Below, one piece after another: positions 36,304-45,639 of a stretch of 64,000 bases of DNA. The position numbers and the translations under genes are program-made. Position 1 is the stretch's first letter; each line of letters begins with the position of its first letter. The DNA is from Salinihabitans flavidus (lineage in GTDB: Bacteria > Pseudomonadota > Alphaproteobacteria > Rhodobacterales > Rhodobacteraceae). The notes below the pieces were generated by a model, which did not search any database, was not told the DNA's origin, and saw only the letters and a program-made list of their open reading frames with translations. The stretch lies in contig NZ_FODS01000003.1 in the NCBI RefSeq assembly GCF_900110425.1, positions 186,001 to 250,000 on the forward strand, written 5' to 3'.

Positions 36304-37665
36304 TTACATCAATTTCCGCCGCCGTGTCACCTCAATATCCAGATCAGTAATCTTTTTGCGCAGAGTATTTCGGTTGATGCCAAGCAGATCGGCGCATTTC
36401 GCCTGATTTCCGCCCGTCGCATCGAGCGCGATCTCGATCAGCGGCGCTTCGATCTCGCGCAGGATGCGGGCGTAAAGTCCGGGCGGCGGAAGCATGTTGC
36501 CGTGCAGATCGAAATAGCGCCGCAGATGGCGCCCCACCGCGCCGGAAAGTCTTTCGCTGTCACCACCCAGCAACCGTTCGACCTCGGGCTGGTTGCCGAG
36601 CACGGCTTCGGCCTCTGTCCGTGAGATCTCATCCCCCCGCGCCGTCAGCACGAGCCGTTTGACCGCGTTTTCAAGCTGCCGGACGTTGCCCGGCCAGCTA
36701 TAGGCGCGGAACAGGTCCAGCGCCTCGGAGGTGAACGCGCGGCGCGGCTGGCCGTCCTGCTCGCTGCGGGCCAGGAAATGTTCGACCAGTAGCGGTATGT
36801 CATCCACCCGCTCGCGCAGCGCCGGCACATGCAGCGCCGCCCCGTTGAGCCGGTAGTAGAGATCCTCGCGCACCCCGCCCTTCTGCATCGAAGCGGCAAG
36901 ATCGCCCTGGCTTGTGGCCATGAACCGGGGGCTGTGTTCGCCGGGATTGTCGATCATCCGAACGATGCGGGCCTGAATGTCATCGGCGAAATCGGGGATC
37001 TCGTCAAAGACGACGGTGCCGCCCCGCGCCCGCGCCAGAACCCGCGCCGGCCCTTCGATGTCCGACAGCTCCGGCCCCGTGACCACCACGAACGGCAGGT
37101 TCCGGCGGTCGGAAAAGTCGTGAATCTCTCGCGCGATCAATGACTTGCCCGTGCCCGATTCCCCAGAGATCAGCACCGGAAGATCGGTGTTCATCACCCG
37201 CGCCACCAGCCGGTAGAGCGCCTGCATCGCCGGAGTGCGCCCCACCAGAGGAAGCTCGTCGGGCCGCTCGTTCTCGGCCTGTGCCGGGCGCGGCGCGCGG
37301 CGTTTCTGCTCCAGCGCCTTGGCCGTGCGCTTCATAAGGTCGGGCAGATCGAACGGCTTGGGCAGGTAATCATAGGCTTCCGCCTCCGCCGCCTTGATGG
37401 CGGTCATGATCGTGTTCTGCGCCGAGATCACGATCACCGGAAGACCGGGGCGGTCCTCGGCGATCTTGGGCAGGAATTCGAGCCCGTTGCCGTCGGGCAT
37501 GACCACGTCGGTGATGATCACATCGCCCTTGCCCTCTCCCACCCAGCGCATGAGCGTGGTCAGAGAGGAGGTGGCGTGCACCTTGCATCCCGCGCGTGTG
37601 AGCGCCTGCGTGAGCACCGTGCGGATCGTGCGATCGTCGTCGGCGACAAGAACGGTTCCGTCCAT
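36304..37665 (-). CDS. ntrC: Nitrogen regulation response regulator NtrC (GAFTGA-less)
   Basis: A 453-residue response regulator. The receiver has Asp53 ([10 protein letters not shown]), Walker A is GESGTGKS, Walker [10 protein letters not shown], and the HTH is [20 protein letters not shown]. The region between the Walker motifs is cut short ([20 protein letters not shown]) and has no GAFTGA. Rhodobacter capsulatus NtrC is known to lack this motif and to activate sigma-70 promoters, so the same is expected here. Its ATG overlaps the ntrB stop by one base. Confidence 0.95.
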   Translation of the reverse strand: MDGTVLVADDDRTIRTVLTQALTRAGCKVHATSSLTTLMRWVGEGKGDVIITDVVMPDGNGLEFLPKIAEDRPGLPVIVISAQNTIMTAIKAAEAEAYDYLPKPFDLPDLMKRTAKALEQKRRAPRPAQAENERPDELPLVGRTPAMQALYRLVARVMNTDLPVLISGESGTGKSLIAREIHDFSDRRNLPFVVVTGPELSDIEGPARVLARARGGTVVFDEIPDFADDIQARIVRMIDNPGEHSPRFMATSQGDLAASMQKGGVREDLYYRLNGAALHVPALRERVDDIPLLVEHFLARSEQDGQPRRAFTSEALDLFRAYSWPGNVRQLENAVKRLVLTARGDEISRTEAEAVLGNQPEVERLLGGDSERLSGAVGRHLRRYFDLHGNMLPPPGLYARILREIEAPLIEIALDATGGNQAKCADLLGINRNTLRKKITDLDIEVTRRRKLM

Positions 37666-38750
37666 CAGCCCGTTTCCTCTTCTGTGGTTTCCATATCCTT
37701 CGGCGCCCGCGGCAACGAGATTCGGAACACCGTGCGCCCCGGCACCGAATCGACGGAAATCCAGCCGTGGTGATCGGAGATGATCTTGCTCACCAGCGCG
37801 AGGCCAAGCCCGGTTCCGTTCTCGCGGCCCGACACGAAGGGATCGAAGATGTCGCCCTCGATCTCCTTGGGCAGCCCGGGGCCGTCGTCGATCACTTCGA
37901 TCTGAAGCGGCAGCGCCGTGCCATGACCGCCCGCCCGCCGCAGGCGGAAGGCGTGTTCGTAAAAGCTCCGCAAGCGAATGGTGCCCTTGTCCCCCGCCGC
38001 CTCGGAGGCGTTCTTGAGCAGGTTGAGCACCACCTGCAAAAGCTGATCGGCATCGCCAAGCGCGGGCGGCAGCGAGGGATCGTAATCCTCCACGATGGAC
38101 ATATGCGCGCCAAAACCCAGCAGCGCGGAGCGCCGCGCGCGGTCGAGCACATCGTGAATGTTCACCGCCGCCCGGCGGGGCGGCGACAGGTTGCCGAACT
38201 GCTCCACCCGCTCCAGAAGCGTGACGATGCGGCGCGATTCCTCGACGATCAGATCGGTCAACTCCAGATCGTCGGGCGACAGGTTCATCGACAGAAGCTG
38301 CGCCGCGCCGGTAATCCCCGCCAGCGGGTTCTTGATCTCATGGGCCAGCATCTCGGCCATGCCGATGGCCGACATCGCCGAAGATTTCACCCCTTCGGAG
38401 CGGGACAGCCGCCCGGCAAGCTCACGCGGGGCGATGATGAACAGCATGGTGCCGGGCCGGTTGGTGACCGGGGCAATCTGGAGATTGCACTGCACCGGCG
38501 GGCCGTCTCCGGTGCCCACATCGGCATGATTGACGAACAGCGGGGTGCCGCTGTCGCGCGCGCGCTGAAACGCGCCCTCAAGCGGGGCGTCGACCATCAC
38601 CTTGTCCCACAGAGGCACCCCCCGCAGGAGGCGATCGGACGCGTTGAGAAACCCTTCGGCGGCGGGGTTGATGTCCTCGATCCGGTCCTGATCATCCACG
38701 AGGATTGCGGGCACCGGCAAAGACGCCCAGATGGCGGGATCATGGCTCAT
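37665..38750 (-). CDS. ntrB: Nitrogen regulation sensor kinase NtrB
   Basis: A 361-residue soluble histidine kinase. An N-terminal PAS domain (about 10-120) is followed by HisKA with [20 protein letters not shown] and an ATPase domain with [19 protein letters not shown] and [11 protein letters not shown]. It phosphorylates or dephosphorylates NtrC according to nitrogen state signalled through PII. It overlaps nifR3 upstream by four bases and ntrC downstream by one, so the three are coupled. Confidence 0.95.
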   Translation of the reverse strand: MSHDPAIWASLPVPAILVDDQDRIEDINPAAEGFLNASDRLLRGVPLWDKVMVDAPLEGAFQRARDSGTPLFVNHADVGTGDGPPVQCNLQIAPVTNRPGTMLFIIAPRELAGRLSRSEGVKSSAMSAIGMAEMLAHEIKNPLAGITGAAQLLSMNLSPDDLELTDLIVEESRRIVTLLERVEQFGNLSPPRRAAVNIHDVLDRARRSALLGFGAHMSIVEDYDPSLPPALGDADQLLQVVLNLLKNASEAAGDKGTIRLRSFYEHAFRLRRAGGHGTALPLQIEVIDDGPGLPKEIEGDIFDPFVSGRENGTGLGLALVSKIISDHHGWISVDSVPGRTVFRISLPRAPKDMETTEEETG

Positions 38751-39745
38751 GCCGCGTCGTCCCGTGGCACGGCCTCAAAGGCGGATGGCAATAGCGAAAG
38801 CACCTCTCGCGGAGTGCGCGCGGTCAGAATGCGGCGGCGCAGGTCGGGCGGCGTTCCGGCCACGTCCATATACCAGCCCAGATGCTTGCGCGCGACACGC
38901 AACCCCAGCGGCGCGCCATAGAAGGACAGCATCGCCTCGTAATGCCCCGCCACCATCGTGGCCAGCGCATCGCCCTGCGGAATCTCCGGCGCGGGATGGC
39001 CGTAAAGCGCGGCTGCAATCTCGGCCAGCCGCCACGGCCGCCCCTGCGCCCCGCGTCCGACCATCACGCCATCGGCCCCCGACAGCGCCAGCGCGCGCCG
39101 CGCCTGACGTGGTCCGGTGATATCGCCATTGACGATCACCGGGATGGAGACCGCCTCTTTCACCGCCGCGACGGCGGCCCAGTCCGCGGTGCCCTTGTAG
39201 AACTGGCAGCGGGTGCGGCCGTGTATGGTCACCATCCGCACGCCCGCGTCCTGAGCCCGCCGCGCCAGTTCGGGGGCGTTGCGCATCTCGTCGTCCCAGC
39301 CCAGCCGGGTCTTGAGCGTGACCGGCACATCCACCGCGCCCACCACCGCCTCGATCAGCGAAAGGGCATGACCCAGATCCTTCATCAGCGCCGAGCCGCT
39401 CGCGCCCGACCCGCTCGCGCTTGTCACCTTCTTGGCCGGGCAGCCCATGTTGATGTCGATGATCCGCGCGCCGTTGTCGCACACCATGCGCGCGGCCTCT
39501 CCCATCCAGTGGGCGTCCCGCCCGGCAAGCTGGACAGAGGTGCCCGCGCGGCCGAATCCAAGCTCCGCCTTTTCGCGCACGCCGGGTTTGGACTGCACCA
39601 TCTCCTGACTTGCCACCATTTCACTGACCACCAGCCCCGCCCCGAAAGAGGCGACAAGCTCGCGGAAGGGCAGATCGGTGATCCCGGCCAGCGGTGCGAG
39701 AAGCACCGGCGGATCAATCGAAAGCTCTGCGGTCTGGATGGTCAC
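38747..39745 (-). CDS. dusB: tRNA-dihydrouridine synthase DusB (NifR3)
   Basis: A 332-residue flavoenzyme that reduces specific uridines in tRNA. The FMN barrel begins [17 protein letters not shown]; the catalytic Cys is in [34 protein letters not shown] and [12 protein letters not shown] are typical of the family. This gene was first named nifR3 in Rhodobacter capsulatus, where it also leads the ntrBC operon. Four bases overlap with ntrB. It is divergent from ispDF with about 160 bases between. Confidence 0.95.
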   Translation of the reverse strand: MTIQTAELSIDPPVLLAPLAGITDLPFRELVASFGAGLVVSEMVASQEMVQSKPGVREKAELGFGRAGTSVQLAGRDAHWMGEAARMVCDNGARIIDINMGCPAKKVTSASGSGASGSALMKDLGHALSLIEAVVGAVDVPVTLKTRLGWDDEMRNAPELARRAQDAGVRMVTIHGRTRCQFYKGTADWAAVAAVKEAVSIPVIVNGDITGPRQARRALALSGADGVMVGRGAQGRPWRLAEIAAALYGHPAPEIPQGDALATMVAGHYEAMLSFYGAPLGLRVARKHLGWYMDVAGTPPDLRRRILTARTPREVLSLLPSAFEAVPRDDAA

Positions 39746-39852
39746 CTGCTCAATCCTTGTGCAATGGGGTCTTGCTAGACGACTTGGGCGCCTGCCTCAA
39801 TGAAAACGGGTGCAAAAAACCGGCACGAAAGCATGATTGCCCAATAATTAGG

Positions 39853-39884
39853 CGCGCGCCTTGGGTCAATTGCCTTGGCGCGCG
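39853..39884 (+). promoter_or_regulatory. Long-stem hairpin in front of ispDF
   Basis: CGCGCGCC (39853-39860) and GGCGCGCG (39877-39884) are perfectly complementary around a 16-base centre. The hairpin ends about 20 bases before the ispDF start, so it may lie in its leader or be a protein site in the divergent dusB/ispDF region. No T run follows. Confidence 0.3.
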
Positions 39885-39904
39885 GCAGGGTCTAGAGCTT
39901 GAGC

Positions 39905-41047
39905 ATGACACGAACAAGACCGATGACCGCCGCCGTGATCGTGGCCGCCGGGCGTGGCACGCGGGCGGGACCGGGCGGGCCGAAACAATGGCGCGCGCTG
40001 GCCGGACGGCGGGTGGTCGACTGGACCGTGGCCGCCTTCGCCGCGCACCCGTCCGTCGATCATATTCTGGTCGTCACCCACCCCGATGACGACGCGGAGG
40101 CCGCGACGCTGGGTGTGGAGGTCGTGCATGGCGGGGCGACGCGCGATGCGTCGGTGCGCGCGGGGCTGGAGGCGCTTGCGGGGCGCGGTTTCGACCGTGT
40201 TCTGATCCACGACGTCGCGCGGGCCTGTCTCGGCGGGCGAGTGATCTCGGACGTGCTGTCCGCACTGGACGGCGCGCCGGGGGCCGCGCCCGCGCTGGCC
40301 GTGACCGACGCGCTCTGGCGCGGGGCCGGCGGACAGGTGACCGCCACAGCGGCGCGGGGCGGACTTTTTCGCGCGCAGACACCGCAGGGCTTTCGCTTCG
40401 ACGCGATCCTCGCCGCTCACCGCGCCCATCCCGGCGGCGCCGCCGATGACGTGGAGGTGGCGCGCGCGGCGGGGCTTGACGTGGTGATCGTACCGGGCGA
40501 CGAGGACAACCTGAAAATCACCCTGCCCGCCGATTTCGCGCGGGCAGAGCGGTATCTGGGGGCGCGCATGGACATCAGGCTGGGCAACGGGTTCGACGTG
40601 CACCGCTTCGGAACGGGCGATCATGTGATCCTTTGCGGGGTCCGGGTGCCGCACGGGCGCGGCCTTCAGGGCCATTCCGACGCCGATGTGGGGATGCACG
40701 CGGTCACCGACGCGATCTATGGCGCGCTGGCGGAGGGCGACATCGGGCACCACTTTCCCCCCACCGATCCGCAATGGAAAGGCGCGGACAGCGCCATGTT
40801 CCTGCGCCACGCGGTCGATCTGGCCACCGCAAAAGGGTTCGCCATCGGCAATGTCGATTGCACCCTGATCTGCGAACGCCCCAAGGTAGGGCCCCACGCA
40901 ACGGAAATGAGGCAGCGGATGGCGGATATCATGGGGCTGCGGCCCGATCAGGTCTCGGTCAAGGCCACGACGAGCGAACGGCTCGGCTTTACCGGGCGCG
41001 AAGAGGGGATTGCGGCACTGGCCACCGCAACGCTGGTAAAGCCATGA
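39905..41047 (+). CDS. ispDF: Bifunctional IspD/IspF (MEP cytidylyltransferase and MECDP synthase)
   Basis: A protein of about 380 residues carrying two non-consecutive steps of the MEP isoprenoid pathway, a fusion common in alphaproteobacteria. The IspD part has [20 protein letters not shown] and [11 protein letters not shown]; the IspF part begins [12 protein letters not shown] and has metal and substrate motifs [38 protein letters not shown] and [20 protein letters not shown]. The ATG at 39905 is used; ATG 39923 is an alternative. The stop overlaps pgpA as ATGA. Confidence 0.95.
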   Translation: MTRTRPMTAAVIVAAGRGTRAGPGGPKQWRALAGRRVVDWTVAAFAAHPSVDHILVVTHPDDDAEAATLGVEVVHGGATRDASVRAGLEALAGRGFDRVLIHDVARACLGGRVISDVLSALDGAPGAAPALAVTDALWRGAGGQVTATAARGGLFRAQTPQGFRFDAILAAHRAHPGGAADDVEVARAAGLDVVIVPGDEDNLKITLPADFARAERYLGARMDIRLGNGFDVHRFGTGDHVILCGVRVPHGRGLQGHSDADVGMHAVTDAIYGALAEGDIGHHFPPTDPQWKGADSAMFLRHAVDLATAKGFAIGNVDCTLICERPKVGPHATEMRQRMADIMGLRPDQVSVKATTSERLGFTGREEGIAALATATLVKP

Positions 41048-41535
41048 GCCGGATGATCGCGACATGGTTCGGTGTCGGCCTTCTGCCCGGCGCGCCGGGG
41101 ACATGGGGCTCCGCGGTGGCGGTGGTTCTGGCCATCGCGCTGCACTACGCGGGGGGCTTTCCGCTTCTGGCGCTCGCCACGGTCGCGGTCACGCTGATCG
41201 GCTGGTGGGCCACCCATGAGGCCACGAAGGGGGCCGAGGATCACGACCCGTCGGAGATCGTGGTCGATGAGGTCGCAGGCCAATGGGTCGCGCTCTGCGC
41301 CGTGAGCTATGGCGCATGGCATGCCGGGGTGGATGCGCTCGCGCTCTGGCCCGGCTGGCTGGCCGGTTTCGTGCTGTTCCGCGTCTTCGATATCACCAAG
41401 TTCTGGATCGTGGGCTGGGCGGACCGCCGCGACGACGCGCTTGGCGTGATGCTCGACGATGTGATCGCCGGGGTCTTCGCCGCCATCGGCGTCATGGCGC
41501 TTGCCGGTCTTTGGCATGGGGTGTTGGGCCTGTGA
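41044..41535 (+). CDS. pgpA: Phosphatidylglycerophosphatase A
   Basis: A 163-residue membrane phosphatase that makes phosphatidylglycerol from phosphatidylglycerophosphate. It shows [18 protein letters not shown], the motif [17 protein letters not shown] and the [10 protein letters not shown] segment, with about four membrane helices. The start overlaps the ispDF stop (ATGA) and its stop overlaps the cinA GTG (GTGA). The longer open frame upstream lies within ispDF and is a shadow. Confidence 0.93.
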   Translation: MSRMIATWFGVGLLPGAPGTWGSAVAVVLAIALHYAGGFPLLALATVAVTLIGWWATHEATKGAEDHDPSEIVVDEVAGQWVALCAVSYGAWHAGVDALALWPGWLAGFVLFRVFDITKFWIVGWADRRDDALGVMLDDVIAGVFAAIGVMALAGLWHGVLGL

Positions 41536-42011
41536 CGGCGGCAACCGCGCAACAGGTTCTGGACGCCGCCCGCGCGCGTGGCTGGCGCGTGGCCTCCGCC
41601 GAAAGCTGCACCGGCGGAATGCTCGCCGCCGCCCTGACCGACATTCCCGGCTCATCGCACATGATGGACCGCGGGTTTGTCACCTATTCCAACGCCGCCA
41701 AGGTGGAGATGCTGGGCGTGCGGCAGGCCACGCTCGACGCTTACGGCGCGGTCTCCGAGGAGGTCGCCCGCGAAATGGCGCAGGGCGCCCGCGCCCTGAG
41801 CGGGGCTGATCTGACCGTGTCGATCACCGGCATCGCCGGGCCCGGCGGGACCGACACCAAACCCGAAGGCCGGGTCTGTTTCGCTGTCGCCTCGCCCTCG
41901 GGCTGCCACAGCGAAACGGTGGACTTCGGGGCTTTGGGACGTGACGGGGTGCGCGCGGCGTCCCGCGATCATGCGCTGGACCTTCTTTACCGCGCCGCGA
42001 CCAAGGGGTGA
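41532..42011 (+). CDS. CinA-family protein, nicotinamide-nucleotide amidohydrolase
   Basis: A 159-residue stand-alone C-terminal CinA domain (PncC type) that converts nicotinamide mononucleotide to nicotinate mononucleotide for NAD salvage. Motifs are ASAESCTGGMLAAALTDIPG, the FVTYSNAAK segment and TGIAGPGGTDTKPEGRV. It starts at GTG 41532, overlapping the pgpA stop, and ends ispDF-pgpA-cinA. The amidohydrolase role is from the family. Confidence 0.9.
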   Translation: MTAATAQQVLDAARARGWRVASAESCTGGMLAAALTDIPGSSHMMDRGFVTYSNAAKVEMLGVRQATLDAYGAVSEEVAREMAQGARALSGADLTVSITGIAGPGGTDTKPEGRVCFAVASPSGCHSETVDFGALGRDGVRAASRDHALDLLYRAATKG

Positions 42012-42014
42012 GCG

Positions 42015-42458
42015 TCAGCCGTAAAGCTCTTTCGCGCGGGTCTCGAAGGCGCGCACGATGCGTTGCATCGCCTCGTTGAAAACAACGCCGATGATTCGCC
42101 GCAACACGGCATTCCGGAACTCGAAATCGACATAGAAGCGGACCTCGCACCCGCCCTCCACATCCTTGAAATCCCAGGTGGATTTCAGATGCTTGAACGG
42201 TCCGTCAAGGTATTCGGTATCGATATGAAGCGTATGCGGGTTGAGCAGGACGCGGCTTCCGAATCGCTCGCGGAAGACCTTGAAGGAAATCACCAGATCG
42301 GCCTCCATCAGCTCGGCCTCGCCCTGCGGCGTGACAGATCGCACCCGCGCCGCCGCGCACCATGGCAGGAATTCGGGATACCGGGGGACATCGGCCACCA
42401 GATCGTACATCTGTTGCGCCGTATAAGGCAGGGTGCGGGTTTCGGAATGTGTGGTCAT
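42015..42458 (-). CDS. Coenzyme Q-binding protein COQ10/RatA family (START domain)
   Basis: A 147-residue SRPBCC/START-domain protein: [31 protein letters not shown], then [15 protein letters not shown]. It is the bacterial type II polyketide cyclase/COQ10 group, whose members bind ubiquinone or related lipids; some are named RatA toxin in E. coli, but that role need not apply. The ATG at 42458 is used rather than the preceding TTG. It is convergent with cinA, with three bases between, and divergent from hpt. Confidence 0.88.
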   Translation of the reverse strand: MTTHSETRTLPYTAQQMYDLVADVPRYPEFLPWCAAARVRSVTPQGEAELMEADLVISFKVFRERFGSRVLLNPHTLHIDTEYLDGPFKHLKSTWDFKDVEGGCEVRFYVDFEFRNAVLRRIIGVVFNEAMQRIVRAFETRAKELYG

Positions 42459-42529
42459 CAACCTTGGCGTTTGTCATGGACAGGAGCCGCCCGTTTCGTA
42501 TTGTGAGCGCGGAAAATCAAGGGGGTGTG

Positions 42530-43069
42530 ATGCCGGAGCGTCCATATGTCATCGATGAAATGATCTCGGCCAAGTCGATCGCCGCGCGCGTCGAGGCACT
42601 GTGCCGCGACATCACCGGGGAATTCAAGGGTACCGACAAGCTGGTCGTGGTGGGCCTTTTGCGCGGCTCTTTCGTGTTCATCGCCGATCTGGTGCGTGAA
42701 CTGGACCTGCCGGTCGAGGTCGATTTCCTTGAGGCGTCCTCCTACGGGAACGCGACGGAAAGCAGCCGGGAAGTGCGTATTCTCAAGGACTTGCGCGGAG
42801 AGATCGCGGGCCGCGACGTGCTGGTGGTGGAAGATATCGTCGATACCGGGCACACGCTGGCGCATGTCATCCAACTGCTGCGATCGCGCCATCCCGCGCG
42901 CCTCAAGACCATCGCGCTTCTGGACAAACCGTCGCGACGCGAGGCGCCGGTGAAAGCCGACTGGACCGGATTCGAAATCCCCGATGAATTCGTTGTCGGC
43001 TATGGTATTGATTACGCGCAAAGAAACAGGAACCTCCCCTATATCGGAAAGGTCAGGTTCACCGAATGA
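42530..43069 (+). CDS. hpt: Hypoxanthine phosphoribosyltransferase
   Basis: A 179-residue purine salvage enzyme turning hypoxanthine (and often guanine) plus PRPP into the nucleotide. The PRPP loop is [17 protein letters not shown], the N-terminal loop [19 protein letters not shown] and the base-contact region is around [19 protein letters not shown]. The ATG at 42530 follows AAGGGGGTG. The stop overlaps the next small gene by four bases. Confidence 0.93.
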   Translation: MPERPYVIDEMISAKSIAARVEALCRDITGEFKGTDKLVVVGLLRGSFVFIADLVRELDLPVEVDFLEASSYGNATESSREVRILKDLRGEIAGRDVLVVEDIVDTGHTLAHVIQLLRSRHPARLKTIALLDKPSRREAPVKADWTGFEIPDEFVVGYGIDYAQRNRNLPYIGKVRFTE

Positions 43070-43248
43070 ACCCGCGCTGGTTTGCACGCATGGCGCTCTG
43101 GGCGCGCAATCCGCCCTCCCCGCAGAAGGTGAAATTCGTGCTGGCGGTGATCGCCGTGTGCCTTGCGCTCTATGCCGTGGAACGCATCTGGGGCTGGCCC
43201 GAGTGGCTCACGCCAGAGCGGTATCCGGGCATGCGCGTGACCCGTTGA
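43066..43248 (+). CDS. Small single-membrane-helix protein
   Basis: A 60-residue protein with a basic N-terminus, one membrane helix ([20 protein letters not shown]) and a Trp/Pro-rich end ([15 protein letters not shown]). Its ATG overlaps the hpt stop, which supports real, coupled translation. No function is recognised. Confidence 0.7.
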   Translation: MNPRWFARMALWARNPPSPQKVKFVLAVIAVCLALYAVERIWGWPEWLTPERYPGMRVTR

Positions 43249-43336
43249 TCGCCGCCTGATCAATTTCTTGTGAGTTGGCCGTGTGTGAATATGCGTTAGC
43301 CTCTTGGCATTTGCGCAAGCCATAAAGGAGCAAGCC

Positions 43337-43795
43337 ATGAAGCGAATTTTTGCTACGACAGCCCTTGCCGTCGCCTTGTCATTCGGGGCCGGGATATCCA
43401 CCGCTCAGGACGCGGCGATCGAGGCGCGGCAAAACCTGATGCAGCTTCAAGCCTTCAATCTCGGTCAGTTGGGCGCCATGGCAAAGGGCGAGATGCCCTA
43501 TGACGCGGAGCAGGCGCAGGTGGCGGCCGACAATCTCGTGGCGCTGGCGCGGCTGGATCAATCCGCGATGTGGCCGGAGGGCAGCGATAGTTTCGCAACC
43601 GACAAGACCCGCGCCAAGCCCGCGATCTGGGATAATTTCTCCGACCTGATGGAAAAGGATCAGGCCTTGGTGGAAGCGGCCGTCGCCATGCAAGAGATCG
43701 CGGGCACCGATCTTGACGCGCTGCGCGGCCGGATGGAGCAAGTGGGCAAGGCTTGCGGCGCCTGCCACGAAGACTACAGAGAGCCGAAGAACTGA
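43337..43795 (+). CDS. Cytochrome c' (class II, c-556 type)
   Basis: A 152-residue periplasmic cytochrome. A cleavable signal peptide (MKRIFATTALAVALSFGAG, then TAQ) leads into a four-helix bundle, with the heme site CGACHEDYR at the C-terminus as in class II cytochromes. The ATG at 43337 has AAAGGAG upstream. It may handle nitric oxide or shuttle electrons. It is followed seven bases later by a diheme cytochrome, suggesting a two-gene unit. Confidence 0.92.
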   Translation: MKRIFATTALAVALSFGAGISTAQDAAIEARQNLMQLQAFNLGQLGAMAKGEMPYDAEQAQVAADNLVALARLDQSAMWPEGSDSFATDKTRAKPAIWDNFSDLMEKDQALVEAAVAMQEIAGTDLDALRGRMEQVGKACGACHEDYREPKN

Positions 43796-43802
43796 TCCGG
43801 CC

Positions 43803-44684
43803 ATGCGCCGAATTATCGTTTATTTTCTGGCGCTTGCCCTGATCGGCGTGGGCGTGGCATGGGCGATCACCATGCCGCGCCCGCTATCGGACGATGCGCT
43901 TTCCGGACACACCGGCGACGCCGCGCGCGGTGAGGCGGTGTTCAATGCGGCGGGCTGCGCGGCCTGTCACATGGCCCCGAAGGCGGAGGACGACGCGCGG
44001 CTCGTGCTGGCGGGAGGACAGAGATTTCCCTCGCCTTTCGGAACCTTCGTCGCGCCCAACATCTCCCCCGATCCCGAGCATGGGATCGGCGGGTGGGGCG
44101 CGGCTGATCTGGCCAACGCGATGCTGCGCGGGGTGTCGCCGGAGGGGGCGCATTACTACCCGGTCTTTCCCTATACCTCCTATGCGAAAATGCGGCCCGA
44201 GGATGCGGTCGATCTTCATGCCTACTTGCAGACCCTGTCCCCGACGCAACAGGAAAACGCCCCGCATGAGGTTGGATTTCCGTTCAATATCAGACGTTTG
44301 CTTGGCGGGTGGAAAACCCTTTTCCTCAATGACGATTGGGTTCTTGAAACGGCGGACACAGAGGAGATCGCGCGTGGGCGCTATCTCGTGGAGGCACTGG
44401 GCCATTGTGCCGAGTGTCACACGCCGCGCGATGCGCTTGGCGTTTTGCAGCGCGATCAATGGCTTGCGGGGGCGGCCAACCCCACGGGCGACGGCCGGAT
44501 TCCCGGCATTTCCCCGGACAAGCTGGACTGGAACGCGCAGGACATCGCCTATTACCTGCAAAGCGGGCTGACACCCGAATATGACAGCGCCGGCGGGCAT
44601 ATGGTGGCGGTGATCGACAATATCTCCCGCCTGCCGGACAGCGACCGCGCCGCGATCGCGGCCTATCTCAAGGCGCTGCCCTGA
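43803..44684 (+). CDS. Membrane-anchored diheme c-type cytochrome
   Basis: A 293-residue cytochrome with an uncleaved N-terminal membrane anchor (about 5-22) and two class I heme c domains: CAACH near residue 57 and CAECH near residue 201. Distal Met candidates lie in the C-terminal part of each domain. It resembles cytochrome subunits that accept electrons from periplasmic dehydrogenases. It probably works with the upstream cytochrome c'. An 11-bp repeat array follows its stop by 48 bases. Confidence 0.9.
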   Translation: MRRIIVYFLALALIGVGVAWAITMPRPLSDDALSGHTGDAARGEAVFNAAGCAACHMAPKAEDDARLVLAGGQRFPSPFGTFVAPNISPDPEHGIGGWGAADLANAMLRGVSPEGAHYYPVFPYTSYAKMRPEDAVDLHAYLQTLSPTQQENAPHEVGFPFNIRRLLGGWKTLFLNDDWVLETADTEEIARGRYLVEALGHCAECHTPRDALGVLQRDQWLAGAANPTGDGRIPGISPDKLDWNAQDIAYYLQSGLTPEYDSAGGHMVAVIDNISRLPDSDRAAIAAYLKALP

Positions 44685-44731
44685 CCCATTCGGAAAGATC
44701 GGCGCAACCCCTTGTTAACGCAAGAAAACAC

Positions 44732-44775
44732 CCTGCGGTAAAACGTCGGTATCGCGTCGGTATCGTGGCGGTGCC
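44732..44775 (+). repeat. 11-bp iterated repeat, copy 2 (four units, outer two degenerate)
   Basis: Units CCTGCGGTAAA, ACGTCGGTATC, GCGTCGGTATC and GTGGCGGTGCC follow each other at exact 11-base steps. The array sits 48 bases after the diheme cytochrome stop, in the convergent gap with thiX, and its last unit merges into the cobalamin-riboswitch-like sequence. Confidence 0.85.
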
Positions 44776-44837
44776 ATTTGCGCGAGAGCATGGGTCACAG
44801 CCCGTCCGGTGAGAGTCCGGCAACAGTTTCGCAACCC
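44765..44837 (+). promoter_or_regulatory. Truncated cobalamin-riboswitch-like sequence
   Basis: In order on the plus strand: GGTGCC, GCATGGGTCA, GTCCGGTGAGAGTCCGG and ACAGTTTCGCAACC. These match, in sequence and order, the 5' half of the cobalamin riboswitch (GGUGCC, GGGAA, CCGGUGAAAxUCCGG, ACuGuCCCGCaACuG). The 3' half with the B12 box (GGAGACCUGCC type) is not seen; instead the thiX 3' end begins 22 bases later, on the other strand. No plus-strand gene follows, so this is most likely a relic. Confidence 0.5.
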
Positions 44838-44859
44838 GCCCTCGCGGCGGCGGCGGCAG

Positions 44860-45639
44860 TCACGATCCACCCGACACCGCAGGCACCCCGCGCCCCGTCC
44901 CTGCGCCATTGCGGCGCAGGACCGTGTCGAACACGACGAACAATGCAAGGCTCAGCGCCGCCAGAACGATCAGCGCGGCGAACATCAGGTCGGTCTGCCC
45001 CCGCCCGTTGGCCATCAGCATCAGATAGCCAAGGCCCCGCGACGATCCCACCCATTCGCCGATGACAACCGCGAAGGGCGCATAGACTAGCGCCAGTCGC
45101 AGCCCCGAGGCCAGCGCGGGCAACGCATGGGGCACCTGCAACCACATCAGCCGGCGCAGCGGCGTCGTGCGCATCAGCCGCGCCATGTCATCATGGGGCT
45201 GCGGCAGGCGCATCAGCCCGTCGAAGAACGTCGAGGTGACGGGAAAATAGATCACCAGCATGACCATCACGATCTTGGAGGGCGCGCCATACCCCAGCCA
45301 AAGCGTGATGATCGGCGCCAGCGCAAAGACCGGCACGGCCTGGGCAAAGACCAGGATCGGGCGGAGCAGCATCCGCGCCGCCGGCGAAAGCGCGAGGTTG
45401 AGCGCCGTGGCCACCCCCAGCGCGACCCCCGCGGCCAGCCCGGTCAGCAGGTTGGCGGCGGTGAACCGCGCATGTTCGGCCAGGATCGCCGCGTTGCTCC
45501 ACAGGCTTTCACCGACGCGCAGCGGGCCGGGCAGGATGAAGGGCGGCACCCCGCTGACCACGACCGCGCCCTGCCAGAGCGCCAGCGCGAACCCCAGCGC
45601 CAGCAGGCCGCGCAGGACACGCCCCGCCGCCGCGCTCAT
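44860..45639 (-). CDS. thiX: Thiamine-precursor (HMP) ABC transporter permease
   Basis: A 259-residue ABC permease with about six helices and the EAA-type loop (ARLMRTTPLRRLMWLQVPHA, LPALASGLRLALVYAPFAVV). It is the last gene of the thiamine operon and, with the ATPase and binding protein upstream, forms a ThiXYZ-type importer for pyrimidine precursors such as formylaminopyrimidine or HMP. The ATG at 45639 overlaps the ATPase stop (ATGA); the longer frame upstream is inside that gene. Confidence 0.88.
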   Translation of the reverse strand: MSAAAGRVLRGLLALGFALALWQGAVVVSGVPPFILPGPLRVGESLWSNAAILAEHARFTAANLLTGLAAGVALGVATALNLALSPAARMLLRPILVFAQAVPVFALAPIITLWLGYGAPSKIVMVMLVIYFPVTSTFFDGLMRLPQPHDDMARLMRTTPLRRLMWLQVPHALPALASGLRLALVYAPFAVVIGEWVGSSRGLGYLMLMANGRGQTDLMFAALIVLAALSLALFVVFDTVLRRNGAGTGRGVPAVSGGS

